From Mycobacterium numidiamassiliense (lineage in GTDB: Bacteria > Actinomycetota > Actinomycetes > Mycobacteriales > Mycobacteriaceae), in NCBI RefSeq assembly GCF_900157365.1, contig NZ_FUEZ01000003.1:496001-560000 (forward strand): a stretch of DNA of 64,000 nucleotides, in the 5' to 3' direction. The position numbers were made by a program, and so were the translations under genes. The notes below the pieces were generated by a model. It did no database searches, was not told the DNA's origin, and saw only the letters and a program-made list of their open reading frames with translations. Below, piece by piece: positions 1 to 9,013 of this stretch (its first letter is position 1; each line of letters starts with the position of its first letter).

Positions 1-380
1 GGCTCCAGGAATTCGGGAACGCCGGGAGTGGTGTGCAAAGCGATGCCCAGCCACACCTTGTTCGCGTCGGCCTGATCGACACCACGCTCCAGCAGGAACT
101 CCCGCGCCGCGTTGGCGCTGTCCACCTCGAAGCGCAGTTGCGAGGTGCCGTAGCGCTCGGTGAGGCCCAGGTCGTGGAACATCGCCGCGGCGTAGAGCAG
201 TTCGAGATCCGGCTGCAGGCCACGGCGACGGCCCTGCAGCGCGCCGAACAGGAACACCCGGCGGGAATGGTCGAACAGCAGGTCGTCTTCGGCGTCGCGG
301 ATGTATTCGGTGATGGCACGAACCAGTGGTGTGTCGGGGATTTCGATGTCGGCGATGGTGCCGACGGACTGACTGGTCAT
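1..380 (-). CDS. HD-domain metal-dependent phosphohydrolase-like protein (3' end outside window)
   Basis: Translating the minus strand from the ATG at 380 gives an open frame that runs off the left edge of the window, so only the first ~126 residues are seen. The start has a good Shine-Dalgarno (GAGGAGG, about 7 nt upstream). The fragment has the HD-domain pattern: a His in FDHSRRVFLFG near residue 38, a His-Asp pair in MFHDLGL near residue 68, and a later His in IALHTTP. HD proteins are metal-dependent hydrolases of phosphate esters or related substrates; this one looks like the stand-alone, cyanamide-hydratase-like type. The substrate cannot be read from the sequence. It is divergent from the GlxA-type regulator, with about 109 bp between the starts, so that regulator may control it. 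Confidence 0.8.
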   Translation of the reverse strand, partial: MTSQSVGTIADIEIPDTPLVRAITEYIRDAEDDLLFDHSRRVFLFGALQGRRRGLQPDLELLYAAAMFHDLGLTERYGTSQLRFEVDSANAAREFLLERGVDQADANKVWLGIALHTTPGVPEFLE

Positions 381-489
381 GATGTCGCCTCCTCGGTTGT
401 GCGGGGTTGCTATTAGTTTGCCGAGGCGTAGGCAATCCGACCCTGGTCGTTTGAGCCGTCATTTCCACAGAAAGCGACACAATGACTCT

Positions 490-1461
490 GTGACTGAAGC
501 CGGAGCGCGTTCGCGGGTGGTGGTAATCGTAGTCTTCGACGGGGTGACGTTGTTAGACGTCGCGGGAGCGGGTGAAGTCTTCGCCGAAGCGAACCGGTTC
601 GGCGCCGACTACCAGCTCAAGATCGCGTCGGTGGATGGGTGTGACGTGACAACCTCGATCGGGACGCGATTGGGCGTCACCGACAGCATCTCGTCCATTG
701 ATGCCGCCGATACCGTGCTGGTGGCCGGCAGCGACGACCTCCCGAGGCGGGCGGTTGAGCCCGCGCTCGTCGAGGCCGTCCGATCGATTTCGGCACGGAC
801 CCGGCGGATGGCGTCCATCTGTACGGGATCGTTCGTCCTCGCGCAGGCCGGGTTGCTGCGCGGCAGGCGCGCGACCACGCACTGGCACGATGCCCGGTTG
901 TTCGCCCGGGCCTTCCCGGATATCGCGGTGGAGCCGGACGCCATCTTCGTCCGCGACGGCGATGTCTTCACCTCCGCCGGGGTGTCGTCGGGCATCGACC
1001 TGGCACTGGCGTTGGTCGAAATGGATTACGGGACAACGCTGGTCCGCGATGTGGCCCGGTGGTTGGTCGTCTACCTCAGACGCGCAGGGGGTCAGTCGCA
1101 ATTCTCGGTGTTGCTCGAAGCCGATCCACCGCCGCAGTCGCCGCTGCGCGCGGCCACCGAGGCGGTCGCGGCCGATCCAGCCGCGAACCACAGTGTGAAA
1201 ATCCTTGCGGCGCGGGCATCTTTGAGCACACGTCAGCTGACCCGGCTGTTTCAGTCCGAGCTGGGGATGAGTCCGGCGCGCTACGTCGAGCTGGTTCGAA
1301 TCGACTGCGCCCGTGGTGCACTCGAATCCGGCCGGACCGTAGGCGAGACTGCGGGCATGGCCGGCTTCGGCAGCGCCGAAACGCTGAGACGCGTGTTCGT
1401 CAACCACCTGGGCATCAGCCCGAAGGCCTATCGGGATCGGTTCCGGACGGCGTACGCCTGA
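490..1461 (+). CDS. GlxA-family transcriptional regulator (DJ-1/PfpI domain plus AraC HTH)
   Basis: A 323-residue protein starting at GTG 490; the open frame extends upstream to 379, but that part overlaps the divergent gene's start region and does not look like protein. Residues ~8-185 form a DJ-1/PfpI (class I glutamine amidotransferase-like) domain, with the cysteine elbow SICTGSFVLA near residue 113. Residues ~215-320 hold two AraC-type helix-turn-helix motifs (LSTRQLTRLFQSELGMSPARY, here given only by its ends LSTRQL and SPARY; then TAGMAGFGSAETLRRVF). GlxA-type regulators are usually activators responding to small ligands through the DJ-1-like domain. The likely target is the divergent HD-domain gene. 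Its stop is 1 nt from the convergent UPF0182 gene. The Shine-Dalgarno is weak, so the exact start is less certain than the family. Confidence 0.88.
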   Translation: MTEAGARSRVVVIVVFDGVTLLDVAGAGEVFAEANRFGADYQLKIASVDGCDVTTSIGTRLGVTDSISSIDAADTVLVAGSDDLPRRAVEPALVEAVRSISARTRRMASICTGSFVLAQAGLLRGRRATTHWHDARLFARAFPDIAVEPDAIFVRDGDVFTSAGVSSGIDLALALVEMDYGTTLVRDVARWLVVYLRRAGGQSQFSVLLEADPPPQSPLRAATEAVAADPAANHSVKILAARASLSTRQLTRLFQSELGMSPARYVELVRIDCARGALESGRTVGETAGMAGFGSAETLRRVFVNHLGISPKAYRDRFRTAYA

Positions 1462-1462
1462 G

Positions 1463-4444
1463 CTACTTGGCGTTGTTGTACTTGGTGATCGCGTCGTCGA
1501 GTCGCTGCAGCGCGGCACCGTAGCCGGCGAAGTCACCCTTCTTCTGCGCATCCTTAGCTGCGCCGAGCGCAGCCTGAATATCTTGCAGCGCAGCGGCTTT
1601 AGCCGGGGACAATGTCACCGAACCGTCCGGAGCCGGCGGCAGGGCCGTCGGCGGCGGTGATCCGGGCGGCCCGGACGCCGGCGTGGGCGGGCTGGCGGGC
1701 GGGGTCTGCGGCGCACCGGCATCGGTGGGAACTATCCCCGTTGCGGCCGCGCCCGCGCCGGGCCCGAACAATCCGGTCAGCGCATCACCCACGGTGGGGC
1801 CGTACCCGATCTTGTCGTTGTACATCATCGCCACCCGGATCAACCGCGGGTACGACGATGCGGCGTCGCTGGCGCCCGGGGAGGCATAGACGGGTTCGAC
1901 GTAGAGCAGGCCGCCCTGGGCCACCGGCAGCGTGAGCAAATTGCCCCAGCGGATACGGTTTTGGTTGTCCCGGCCGATCACGCCGAGGTCCTGGGAGACC
2001 GCCGGATCGGTGGTGATCGCGTTGTTGGCCAGCTTCGGACCATTGACCTGGCCCGGGATGGTCAAAACGGTGATCCTGCCGTAGGTCGAGGGGTCAGAGC
2101 TGGCGCTGATGTAGGCCGCCAGATAATCGCGCTTGAACCTGTTCATCGCGCTAGTCAATTGGTATGACGACGAATTATCTTGTTTAGCAATATTTTTCGC
2201 GACGATGTAATAAGGCGGCTGGTAGCTGCTGGCGGTCGGATTCGGGTCCAGCGGCACATCCCAGAAATCGGAGGTGGAGAAGAAGGTCACCGGGTCGTTG
2301 ACGTGATACTTGGCCAGCAGCATCCGCTGCACCTTGAACAGATCCTCCGGATACCGCAGGTGGTCGGCGAGTTCGGGGGTGATGTCACTCTTGGGCTTGA
2401 CCGTCCCCGGGAACACCGACATCCAGGCCTTCAGCACCGGATCTGATTCGTCCTGCGCGTACAGCGACACGGTGCCGTCGTAGGCGTCGACGGTGGCCTT
2501 CACCGAGTTGCGGATGTAGGAGACCTGCTTGTCGGGCCCCAGGTGATTGAACGCCACCTCGGTGGAGTCGGCAGTCGCCGATTCCAACGACGTGAGCTCC
2601 GAATACGGGTAGTTGTCCAATGTGGTGTAGCCGTCGACGATCCAAACCAACCGCTTGTTGACGATCGCCGGGTAGACCGAGCTGTCGGTCGTCAGCCACG
2701 GCGCCACCGCCTCCACCCGCGCCGCCGGATCACGGTTGAACAGAATTTTGCTGTTGGAGCCAATCACGTTAGAAAACAGGAAGTTTCGCTCAGCAAACTT
2801 GGCCGCGAACACGCTGCGGGATAACCAGTCGCCGACCGAGACTCCCCCGGACCCGGTGTAGGTGTAGTTCTTGGTCTCGGTGTTGGTCTCGTAGTCGTAT
2901 TCACGGTCGGCGCCGTTCTTTCCGACGATCGCGTAGTCGGCGGAGGTATTGGAGATGACGGGGCCGTAGTAGATGCGCGGCTGGTCCAGCGGCGCAGGCC
3001 CGTCGGAGACCACGCTGCCATTGGCCCCGACGACGTTGGCCAGAAACTCCGGGTAGCCACCGTTCTGGGTGGGGTCGTTGGCGATGCCGCGCACGGTATT
3101 GGCCGGCGAGGCAATGAATCCGTTGCCGTGGGTGTAGACGGTGTGGCGGTTGATCCAGTCGCGCTGGTTGTCGATCAGCCGGTCCGGGTTGAGTTCACGG
3201 GCCGCGACGACGTAGTCGCGCAACGCGCCGTTGTGGTCGACGTAACGGTCGATGGAGAGCTGGTCGGGAAAGTAGTAGAAGTTCTTGCCCTGCTGAAACT
3301 GGGTGAACGCCGGGCTGATGATCGTGGGGTCGAGCAACCGGATGTTGGAAGTGGTCGCGCGGTCGGCCGCGACCTGCTGGGCGGTGGCCTGCCCGTCGCC
3401 GGTGTAGTTGCGATAGGTCACCACATCCGACGTCAGGCCGTAGGCCTGCCGGGTCGCGGTGATGCTTCGGCTGATGTACTCGCTTTCCTTTTGCGCCGCA
3501 TTGGGGCGCACGCTGATCTGCTCGACGACCAACGGCCAGCCGGCGCCCACGATCAGCGAGGACAGCAGCAGCAGCACCAGCCCGATGGCGGGGATCCTCA
3601 AGTCCCGCAACGCGACCGCGGAAAACACCGCGGCAGCGCAGATCACCGCGATCGCCACCAGAATCAGCTTCGCCGGCAGCACCGCGTTGATGTCGGTGTA
3701 CCCGGCGCCGGTGAACGGCTTGCCGCCGCGGGTGTGCGAGAGCAGCTCGTAGCGGTCCAGCCAGTAAGCAGCGGCCTTGAGCAGCACCAGCGTGCCGAGC
3801 AGGCTCACCAGCTGAACGCGGGCCGAGCGGCTCAGCGCGCCGGTGCGGCCGGACAGCCGGATACCGCCGAAGATGTAGTGCGACAACACGTTCGCCACAA
3901 AGGCCAGGAACACCGCGACGAAGACGTAGCTGAGCACCAGCCGGTAGAAGGGCAGCTCGAAGGCGTAGAAGCCGAGGTCTTTGCCGAACTGCGGATCTTT
4001 GATCCCGAAGTCGCCGCCATGCAAGAACAGCTGGATGCGAACCCAGTAGCTCTGGGCGACGACGCCGGACAGCAGGCCGATCGCCGCGGGGATCCCGACG
4101 CCCACCGTGCGCAGCCGCGACACCACGACACTGCGATACCGCGCCACGGGATCGTTGTCGTTGCTCGGGACGAACACCGGACGAGTGCGATAGGCCAGCG
4201 CCAGGCCGGCGAACACGATGCCGCCGACCAGCACACCGGCGACCAGGAACACCACGATCCGGGTGACCAGCACGGTGGTGAACACCGAGCGGTAACCGAG
4301 CTCGCCGAACCAGAGCCAGTCGACGTAGGCGTCGACCATTCGCGGTCCGGCGAGCAGCAAAGCGATCACACCCAGTGCGATCAAGATGAGAATCCGGCTG
4401 CGACGAGTCAGCTTCGGCATTCTTGCGGTGGGCCGCATCCCCAC
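1463..4444 (-). CDS. UPF0182 family large integral membrane protein (Rv3193c-like)
   Basis: A 993-residue protein. The N-terminal ~310 residues contain about seven hydrophobic spans (for example around residues 17-37, 55-90, 115-137, 165-195, 210-232, 255-280 and 285-312). A long, probably extracytoplasmic, Tyr/Asn/Asp-rich domain follows to about residue 890. After it comes a Pro/Ala-rich linker and a short alpha-helical tail rich in Ala, Lys and Asp. The length and the opening [12 protein letters not shown] match my recollection of the M. tuberculosis UPF0182 protein. Its biochemical function is not established. The first codon chosen is GTG (4444); ATG codons at 4438 and 4420 are possible. 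It is followed closely by the convergent GlxA-type gene. Confidence 0.9.
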   Translation of the reverse strand: MGMRPTARMPKLTRRSRILILIALGVIALLLAGPRMVDAYVDWLWFGELGYRSVFTTVLVTRIVVFLVAGVLVGGIVFAGLALAYRTRPVFVPSNDNDPVARYRSVVVSRLRTVGVGIPAAIGLLSGVVAQSYWVRIQLFLHGGDFGIKDPQFGKDLGFYAFELPFYRLVLSYVFVAVFLAFVANVLSHYIFGGIRLSGRTGALSRSARVQLVSLLGTLVLLKAAAYWLDRYELLSHTRGGKPFTGAGYTDINAVLPAKLILVAIAVICAAAVFSAVALRDLRIPAIGLVLLLLSSLIVGAGWPLVVEQISVRPNAAQKESEYISRSITATRQAYGLTSDVVTYRNYTGDGQATAQQVAADRATTSNIRLLDPTIISPAFTQFQQGKNFYYFPDQLSIDRYVDHNGALRDYVVAARELNPDRLIDNQRDWINRHTVYTHGNGFIASPANTVRGIANDPTQNGGYPEFLANVVGANGSVVSDGPAPLDQPRIYYGPVISNTSADYAIVGKNGADREYDYETNTETKNYTYTGSGGVSVGDWLSRSVFAAKFAERNFLFSNVIGSNSKILFNRDPAARVEAVAPWLTTDSSVYPAIVNKRLVWIVDGYTTLDNYPYSELTSLESATADSTEVAFNHLGPDKQVSYIRNSVKATVDAYDGTVSLYAQDESDPVLKAWMSVFPGTVKPKSDITPELADHLRYPEDLFKVQRMLLAKYHVNDPVTFFSTSDFWDVPLDPNPTASSYQPPYYIVAKNIAKQDNSSSYQLTSAMNRFKRDYLAAYISASSDPSTYGRITVLTIPGQVNGPKLANNAITTDPAVSQDLGVIGRDNQNRIRWGNLLTLPVAQGGLLYVEPVYASPGASDAASSYPRLIRVAMMYNDKIGYGPTVGDALTGLFGPGAGAAATGIVPTDAGAPQTPPASPPTPASGPPGSPPPTALPPAPDGSVTLSPAKAAALQDIQAALGAAKDAQKKGDFAGYGAALQRLDDAITKYNNAK

Positions 4445-4513
4445 TGGCTACGCTCCTCGCAGATTTTCCTGGACGGTCACAACTGTACGCATCGCAGCAC
4501 GCCGAAAGGCGGG

Positions 4514-5536
4514 CTAGCAGCTTGGTGGCTGGCCGCCGGCGGTGACCGCGTGCAACGCGTCCACCGCCTGGCTGAGCGTCTCGACCTTCACCAGCCGCAA
4601 ACCGGACGGGTTGTCCGAGTTTGCCTCATAGCAGTTCTTGGCGGGTACCAGGAACACCGTGGCACCGGCGGCGTGGGCGGCGACCATCTTGTGGGTGATG
4701 CCGCCGATCTGTCCCACCTTGCCGTCGGACGAGATGGTGCCTGTTCCCGCGATGAACATCGACCCGGCCAGGCCGCCGGTGGTGAGCTTGTCGACGACGG
4801 CCAGGCTGAACATCAGTCCGGCCGAGGGCCCGCCGACATTGGCGAGGTTGAAGTCCACGACGAACGGCGCCCAGGGCGCGTCGAGCACCGCGACCCCCAT
4901 GAAGCCGTAGTCGCGATCCTTGTTGGTGCCCAGCGTGATCTGTGCGACGCCGGCCGGCTCGTTCTTGCGGCGGAAGTCGATCGTCACCACCTGGCCGGGC
5001 TTGGTGTTTTTCAGCAATCCGGTGAACTGCTCGACATTGCTGGTCGGGGTGCCATTGACCGCGTCGATGGCGTCGCCCGGCTTCAGCTGGCCTGCCGACG
5101 GTCCGGGGTCGGTGACCGTCGCGACGGTCACCGCGGGCGCGTAGTTCAGGTATCCCAGGGCGGCGTACGCGGCGCTGTCCTCGGACTGTTTGAAGTCGGC
5201 GTTGTTGGACTTGTCGACGTCGTCACGCGACTTGCCCGGAGGGTAGATGAGGTCGCGCGGAACCAGCTGTTCCTGTCCTGACAGCCACAACGTCAGCGCT
5301 TCACCCAGCGTCAGATCGTCGCGTTGGGACACCGTCGTCATGTTGAGATGCCCTGTGGTCGGATGAGTTTGGGTGCCTGCGATCGCGACGACCTCCTTAC
5401 CGTCGACCTCACCGAGCGTGTCGAAAGTCGGGCCGGGACCCAGCGATACAAACGGCACCGTCACCACCGCGAGCAGCACGCCGAAGACCAGGATCGGCAC
5501 CAGCGCGACCATCAAGGTCAGAATCCGCCTGTTCAC
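4514..5536 (-). CDS. PDZ domain / Lon-type (S16) serine protease, membrane anchored
   Basis: A 340-residue YlbL-like protein. A single N-terminal membrane anchor (residues ~5-30) is followed by a PDZ domain (residues ~130-195, DPGPSAGQLKPGDAIDAVNG). The C-terminal Lon-protease-like domain carries the catalytic dyad: Ser238 in GGPSAGLMFSL and Lys283 in GGITHKMVAA. This arrangement implies an extracytoplasmic, ATP-independent protease acting on membrane or secreted proteins. The start chosen is GTG 5536, giving MNRRILTL; an upstream in-frame TTG at 5560 would add eight residues of non-conserved sequence. It is divergent from the DUF2342 zincin gene. Confidence 0.92.
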   Translation of the reverse strand: MNRRILTLMVALVPILVFGVLLAVVTVPFVSLGPGPTFDTLGEVDGKEVVAIAGTQTHPTTGHLNMTTVSQRDDLTLGEALTLWLSGQEQLVPRDLIYPPGKSRDDVDKSNNADFKQSEDSAAYAALGYLNYAPAVTVATVTDPGPSAGQLKPGDAIDAVNGTPTSNVEQFTGLLKNTKPGQVVTIDFRRKNEPAGVAQITLGTNKDRDYGFMGVAVLDAPWAPFVVDFNLANVGGPSAGLMFSLAVVDKLTTGGLAGSMFIAGTGTISSDGKVGQIGGITHKMVAAHAAGATVFLVPAKNCYEANSDNPSGLRLVKVETLSQAVDALHAVTAGGQPPSC

Positions 5537-5632
5537 GCCGCTTACACTAGACGGACGCAATTCCGTCTCGTTCAGCTACAAGCATGGGGCGGGATCGCGC
5601 TTTCTGTTCCCCCGGTCGGTACCGTTGAGGGT

Positions 5633-6979
5633 ATGTCTGACCTGCCTTTCGGCTTCTCCTCGGGAGATGGCCCTGACCGCGACAAGCACGGGGAAGATCC
5701 CGAGTCCGGCTCGGGCGCGTCAAATCCGTTCGGCATGGGCGGGAATTTCGGCGTGGGCGACCTGGGGCAGATCTTCACTCAGCTCGGGCAGATGTTCAGC
5801 AACGCGGGTACGACGACGGCCGGCGGCTCAGCGTCGGGACCGGTCAACTACGAACTGGCCCGCCAAGTCGCGTCCAGCTCGATCGGTTTCGTCGCTCCGG
5901 TGCCAGCCACGACGACTTCGGCGATCGGCGATGCCGTTCACCTGGCCGACACCTGGTTGGACGGCGTCACCGCGCTGCCTGCGGGCACCACCAGGGCGGT
6001 GGGCTGGACCCCCAGCGACTGGGTCGACAACACCCTGGAGACCTGGAAACGGCTGTGCGATCCGATGGCCCAGCAGATTTCGACAGTGTGGGCGTCGTCG
6101 CTGCCCGAAGAGGCCAAGGGCATGGCGGGCCCGCTGCTGGCGATGATGTCGCAGATGGGCGGCATGGCGTTCGGCTCGCAGCTCGGCCAGGCGCTGGGGC
6201 GGTTGTCCCGCGAGGTGCTGACCTCGACCGACATCGGCCTGCCGCTGGGGCCCAAGGGGGTGGCCGCGCTGATGCCGGACGCGGTCGAATCCTTCGCGAC
6301 CGGACTCGAGCAGCCGCGCAGCGAAATCCTGACTTTCCTGGCCGCCCGTGAGGCGGCCCACCACCGGCTGTTCAGCCACGTCCCGTGGCTGTCCAGTCAG
6401 CTACTGGGCGCCGTCGAGGCCTACGCCAGCGGCATGAAGATCGACATGAGTGGGATCGAGGAGCTGGCACGCGACTTCAACCCGGCGACGCTGTCGGATC
6501 CGGCGGCCATCGAAAACCTGCTCGGGCAAGGTGTATTCGAGCCTCAGGCCACCCCGGCGCAGACCCAGGCGCTGGAACGGCTCGAGACATTCCTGGCATT
6601 GATCGAAGGCTGGGTGCAGGTCGTGGTCAACGAGGCCCTGGGCGACCGGATACCGGGCGCGGCCGCGCTCAGCGAGACGCTGCGCAGGCGCCGCGCCAGC
6701 GGCGGCCCCGCGGAGCAGACCTTCGCGACGCTGGTCGGGCTGGAGCTGCGGCCGCGCAAGCTGCGCGAAGCCGCCGATCTGTGGCAGCGGCTGACCGACG
6801 CCGCCGGTGTCGACGCCCGCGATGCCGTCTGGCAGCACCCGGATCTGCTGCCCGGCGCCGACGACCTCGACGAGCCGGCCTCCTTCATCGACCGCATCAT
6901 CGGCGGCGACACCAGCGGGATCGACGAGGCCATCGCCCGCCTCGAGCAGGAAGACCCGGGCTCAGACGGCTCTGCCTAG
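5633..6979 (+). CDS. DUF2342 / zincin-like metallopeptidase family protein (Rv3195-like)
   Basis: A 448-residue protein starting at ATG 5633 (MSDLPFGFSSG); the frame is open further upstream, but that stretch is antisense to the divergent protease gene. The N-terminus is Gly/Ser-rich. The body carries the Zincin_2 signature AREAAHHRLF near residue 241, followed by YASGMKIDMSGIEELARDF. It ends with the conserved tail VDARDAVWQHPDLLP and FIDRIIGGDTSGIDEA. Members are often called putative zinc-dependent metalloproteases or coenzyme-F420-associated proteins; activity has not been shown, to my knowledge. A degenerate copy of this gene's 3' end lies at 11533-11727. Confidence 0.88.
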   Translation: MSDLPFGFSSGDGPDRDKHGEDPESGSGASNPFGMGGNFGVGDLGQIFTQLGQMFSNAGTTTAGGSASGPVNYELARQVASSSIGFVAPVPATTTSAIGDAVHLADTWLDGVTALPAGTTRAVGWTPSDWVDNTLETWKRLCDPMAQQISTVWASSLPEEAKGMAGPLLAMMSQMGGMAFGSQLGQALGRLSREVLTSTDIGLPLGPKGVAALMPDAVESFATGLEQPRSEILTFLAAREAAHHRLFSHVPWLSSQLLGAVEAYASGMKIDMSGIEELARDFNPATLSDPAAIENLLGQGVFEPQATPAQTQALERLETFLALIEGWVQVVVNEALGDRIPGAAALSETLRRRRASGGPAEQTFATLVGLELRPRKLREAADLWQRLTDAAGVDARDAVWQHPDLLPGADDLDEPASFIDRIIGGDTSGIDEAIARLEQEDPGSDGSA

Positions 6980-6991
6980 CCGACCGGGCCG

Positions 6992-7942
6992 CTATTTCGC
7001 CGGCAGTTTGAGCACCCGGTTATTGGTGTTGTCGGTGACGTAGACATTGCCGGCGGCGTCCACGGCTATCCCCAGCGGAGTTTTCAGGCCCGGGAAGGAC
7101 AGCTCAACCGGAGTATTCGAACCGGCCGGCAATTTGAATACCCGACCGACGCTGCCGCCAACGTCGGCGACGTAGACATCGCCGGCGGAGTCCACCACTA
7201 CCCCCTTGGGACAACTCAGCCCATTGAAGGGCAGCTCGACCGCGGCAGCGGACCCGGCAGGCAGCTTGAGCACCCGGCTGTCCCTACCGTCCGGGACGTC
7301 GCAGTCGGTGACGTAGACGTCTCCGTTGGCGTTCACCGCCGTCCCCAGGGGATCTTTGAGGCCGGTGAACGGCAGCTCCACCGGGGTGTTCGACCCGGCC
7401 GGCAATTTCAGTACCCGGGGCGTGTAGTCGGTGACGTAGACGTCGCCGGCGGCGTCCACCGCCATGCCGAAGGGCAGTTTCAGGCCGGTGAACGGCAGCT
7501 CGATCGGGGTGTTCGCCCCGGCCGGCAGTTCGTACACCCGATTATCGCTGTTGTCCGACACATAGACGTTGCCGCCGGTGCCCACCGCCAACCCCAACGG
7601 ATCTTTCAGGCCGGTAAGCGGAACCCCGACCGAGACGTCCGACCCCGCAGGCAATTTGAGCAACCGACTACTGCCGTCGTTGATGACGTAGACGTCGCCA
7701 GCAGCGTCCACCGCCAACCCTTTGGGACCGACCAGGCCGCGGAAGGGGAGCTCGACCTGCGATGGCGACGCTGATGACGCCGCCTGTGGCGACGCATGAC
7801 ACCCGGCGATGACGGTGAGGGCGGCAGCAATCGGTGCAAGCGCGGCGAGAGTCGTCTCTCGGCGACCCAGCACCCGGCTCAGCACGTAGCGCCCGAACAG
7901 CAACCGGTGTTGCCGGTGCACGTCGGCTCGTCCACCAACCAT
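6992..7942 (-). CDS. NHL-repeat six-bladed beta-propeller lipoprotein (PknD-sensor-like), copy A
   Basis: About 316 residues. The N-terminus is basic and hydrophobic and ends in a lipobox (LTVIAGC), predicting a lipid-anchored surface protein. After a short Ser/Ala linker come six repeats of roughly 43 residues with the pattern VELPFTGLKDPLGxAVDxxGDVYVTD...RVLKLPAGS, that is, six NHL blades. This repeat wording is characteristic of the extracellular sensor of mycobacterial PknD, but no kinase domain or transmembrane helix is present. The start is uncertain: ATG 7942 lies just after an AGAGGAG motif, with upstream alternatives GTG 7945 and TTG 7963. Aligning with copy B shows that a frame shift changed the first residues. 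It is probably co-transcribed with copy B and pstS. Confidence 0.9.
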   Translation of the reverse strand: MVGGRADVHRQHRLLFGRYVLSRVLGRRETTLAALAPIAAALTVIAGCHASPQAASSASPSQVELPFRGLVGPKGLAVDAAGDVYVINDGSSRLLKLPAGSDVSVGVPLTGLKDPLGLAVGTGGNVYVSDNSDNRVYELPAGANTPIELPFTGLKLPFGMAVDAAGDVYVTDYTPRVLKLPAGSNTPVELPFTGLKDPLGTAVNANGDVYVTDCDVPDGRDSRVLKLPAGSAAAVELPFNGLSCPKGVVVDSAGDVYVADVGGSVGRVFKLPAGSNTPVELSFPGLKTPLGIAVDAAGNVYVTDNTNNRVLKLPAK

Positions 7943-8056
7943 CACTCCTCTGGCTCGCAACAATGAAACACCGCCAGGGCATCAGTATCGCGGGCGAAGG
8001 GACGCTGTGAGGGATAAGAGCCGGGCGGTGACAGGAGGTTCCCATCAAAGAAACCG

Positions 8057-8998
8057 CTACTTCGCCGGAAGCTTGAGCACCCGGCCGTTGCTGTTGTCGG
8101 TCACGTAGACGTCGCCCGCGGAGTCCACCGCCACTCCCAGGGGATCCTTCAGGCCGACGAACGGCAGCTCAACCGGGGTATTCGAGCCGACCGGAAGTTT
8201 GAACACCGCCCTGGCGCCGCCGCCGACGATGATGTCCCCATCGGCGACGTAGACATTGCCGGCGGAGTCCACCGCCACATCCTTGGGGTTTTTCAGGCCG
8301 GTGAACGGCAGCTCGACCTGGGTACCCGACCCGGCAGACAGTTTGAGCACCCGGTTGTTGGTGTTGTCGCTGACGTCGCAGTCGGTGACGTAGACGTTGC
8401 CCGCGGCGTCCACGGTGACCCCCACGGGATCCTTCAGGCCGACGAACGGCAGCGCGACCGGAGTGTTCGACCCGGGCGGCAGTTCGAGCACCCGTGGACT
8501 GTAGTCGGCCACGTAGAGGTTGCCGGCGCCGTCCACCGCTATGCCAAACGGCATCTTCAGGCCGGGAAACGGCAGCTCTACCTGGGCGTTCGACCCAGCC
8601 GGCAATTCGACCACCTTGTTGGCCTTGTTGTCGGTGATGTAGACGTCGCCGGCGGAGTCCACCGCGACCCCCACGGGATCCTTCAGGCCGATGAAGGGCA
8701 ACTTGACCGCGGCATCCGATCCCGCCGGCAGCTTGATCACCGGATTGGTGCTGCTGTCGGTGACGTAGACGTCGCCGGCGGCATCGACCGCCAGCCCTTT
8801 GGGACCTATCAGGCCGGGGAACGGCAGCTGAGTCTGCGTCGGTGCGGCCGGGGGCGGGGACGACGGCGCGGACTGGTGCGACTGACACCCGGCGATGACG
8901 ACGAGAGCGACCGCGGGTGGCGCGAGCGCAGCGAGCCTGATCGCCTTGCTGCGGCCGAACGGTCGGCCGCGGCCGCCGCGCACCGGCTCGTCCACCAA
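8057..8998 (-). CDS. NHL-repeat six-bladed beta-propeller lipoprotein (PknD-sensor-like), copy B
   Basis: A 313-residue protein, clearly paralogous to copy A downstream. A short basic N-terminus leads to a hydrophobic stretch and lipobox (LVVIAGC); then comes a Ser/Pro linker and six NHL blades (motifs QLPFPGLIGPKGLAVDAAGD, ELPFTGLKNPKDVAVDSAGN and similar). Blades 4 and 5 carry a CDVSDNTNNR-type insertion with one Cys, matching CDVPDGRDSR in copy A, which supports whole-gene duplication. The start is TTG 8998, placed 7 nt after AAGGAG; GTG 8995 is possible. Only 15 nt separate it from the stop of pstS, so both are very likely one transcript. Predicted role: ligand- or matrix-sensing surface propeller. 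No partner kinase is encoded here. Confidence 0.92.
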   Translation of the reverse strand: MVDEPVRGGRGRPFGRSKAIRLAALAPPAVALVVIAGCQSHQSAPSSPPPAAPTQTQLPFPGLIGPKGLAVDAAGDVYVTDSSTNPVIKLPAGSDAAVKLPFIGLKDPVGVAVDSAGDVYITDNKANKVVELPAGSNAQVELPFPGLKMPFGIAVDGAGNLYVADYSPRVLELPPGSNTPVALPFVGLKDPVGVTVDAAGNVYVTDCDVSDNTNNRVLKLSAGSGTQVELPFTGLKNPKDVAVDSAGNVYVADGDIIVGGGARAVFKLPVGSNTPVELPFVGLKDPLGVAVDSAGDVYVTDNSNGRVLKLPAK

Positions 8999-9013
8999 AG
9001 GGTCACTCCTTGG

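Noticed and set aside
3128-5281. 717-codon open frame on the plus strand
   Set aside because: It is antisense to the UPF0182 and PDZ/Lon-like genes, with Gln/His/Asp/Arg-rich composition typical of the complementary frame of GC-rich genes; no domain is recognisable.
6992-8998. Regularly spaced DNA repeats suggesting a CRISPR array
   Set aside because: The ~125-bp periodicity is coding: it follows the NHL blades of two lipoproteins, and the repeats are degenerate at third codon positions.
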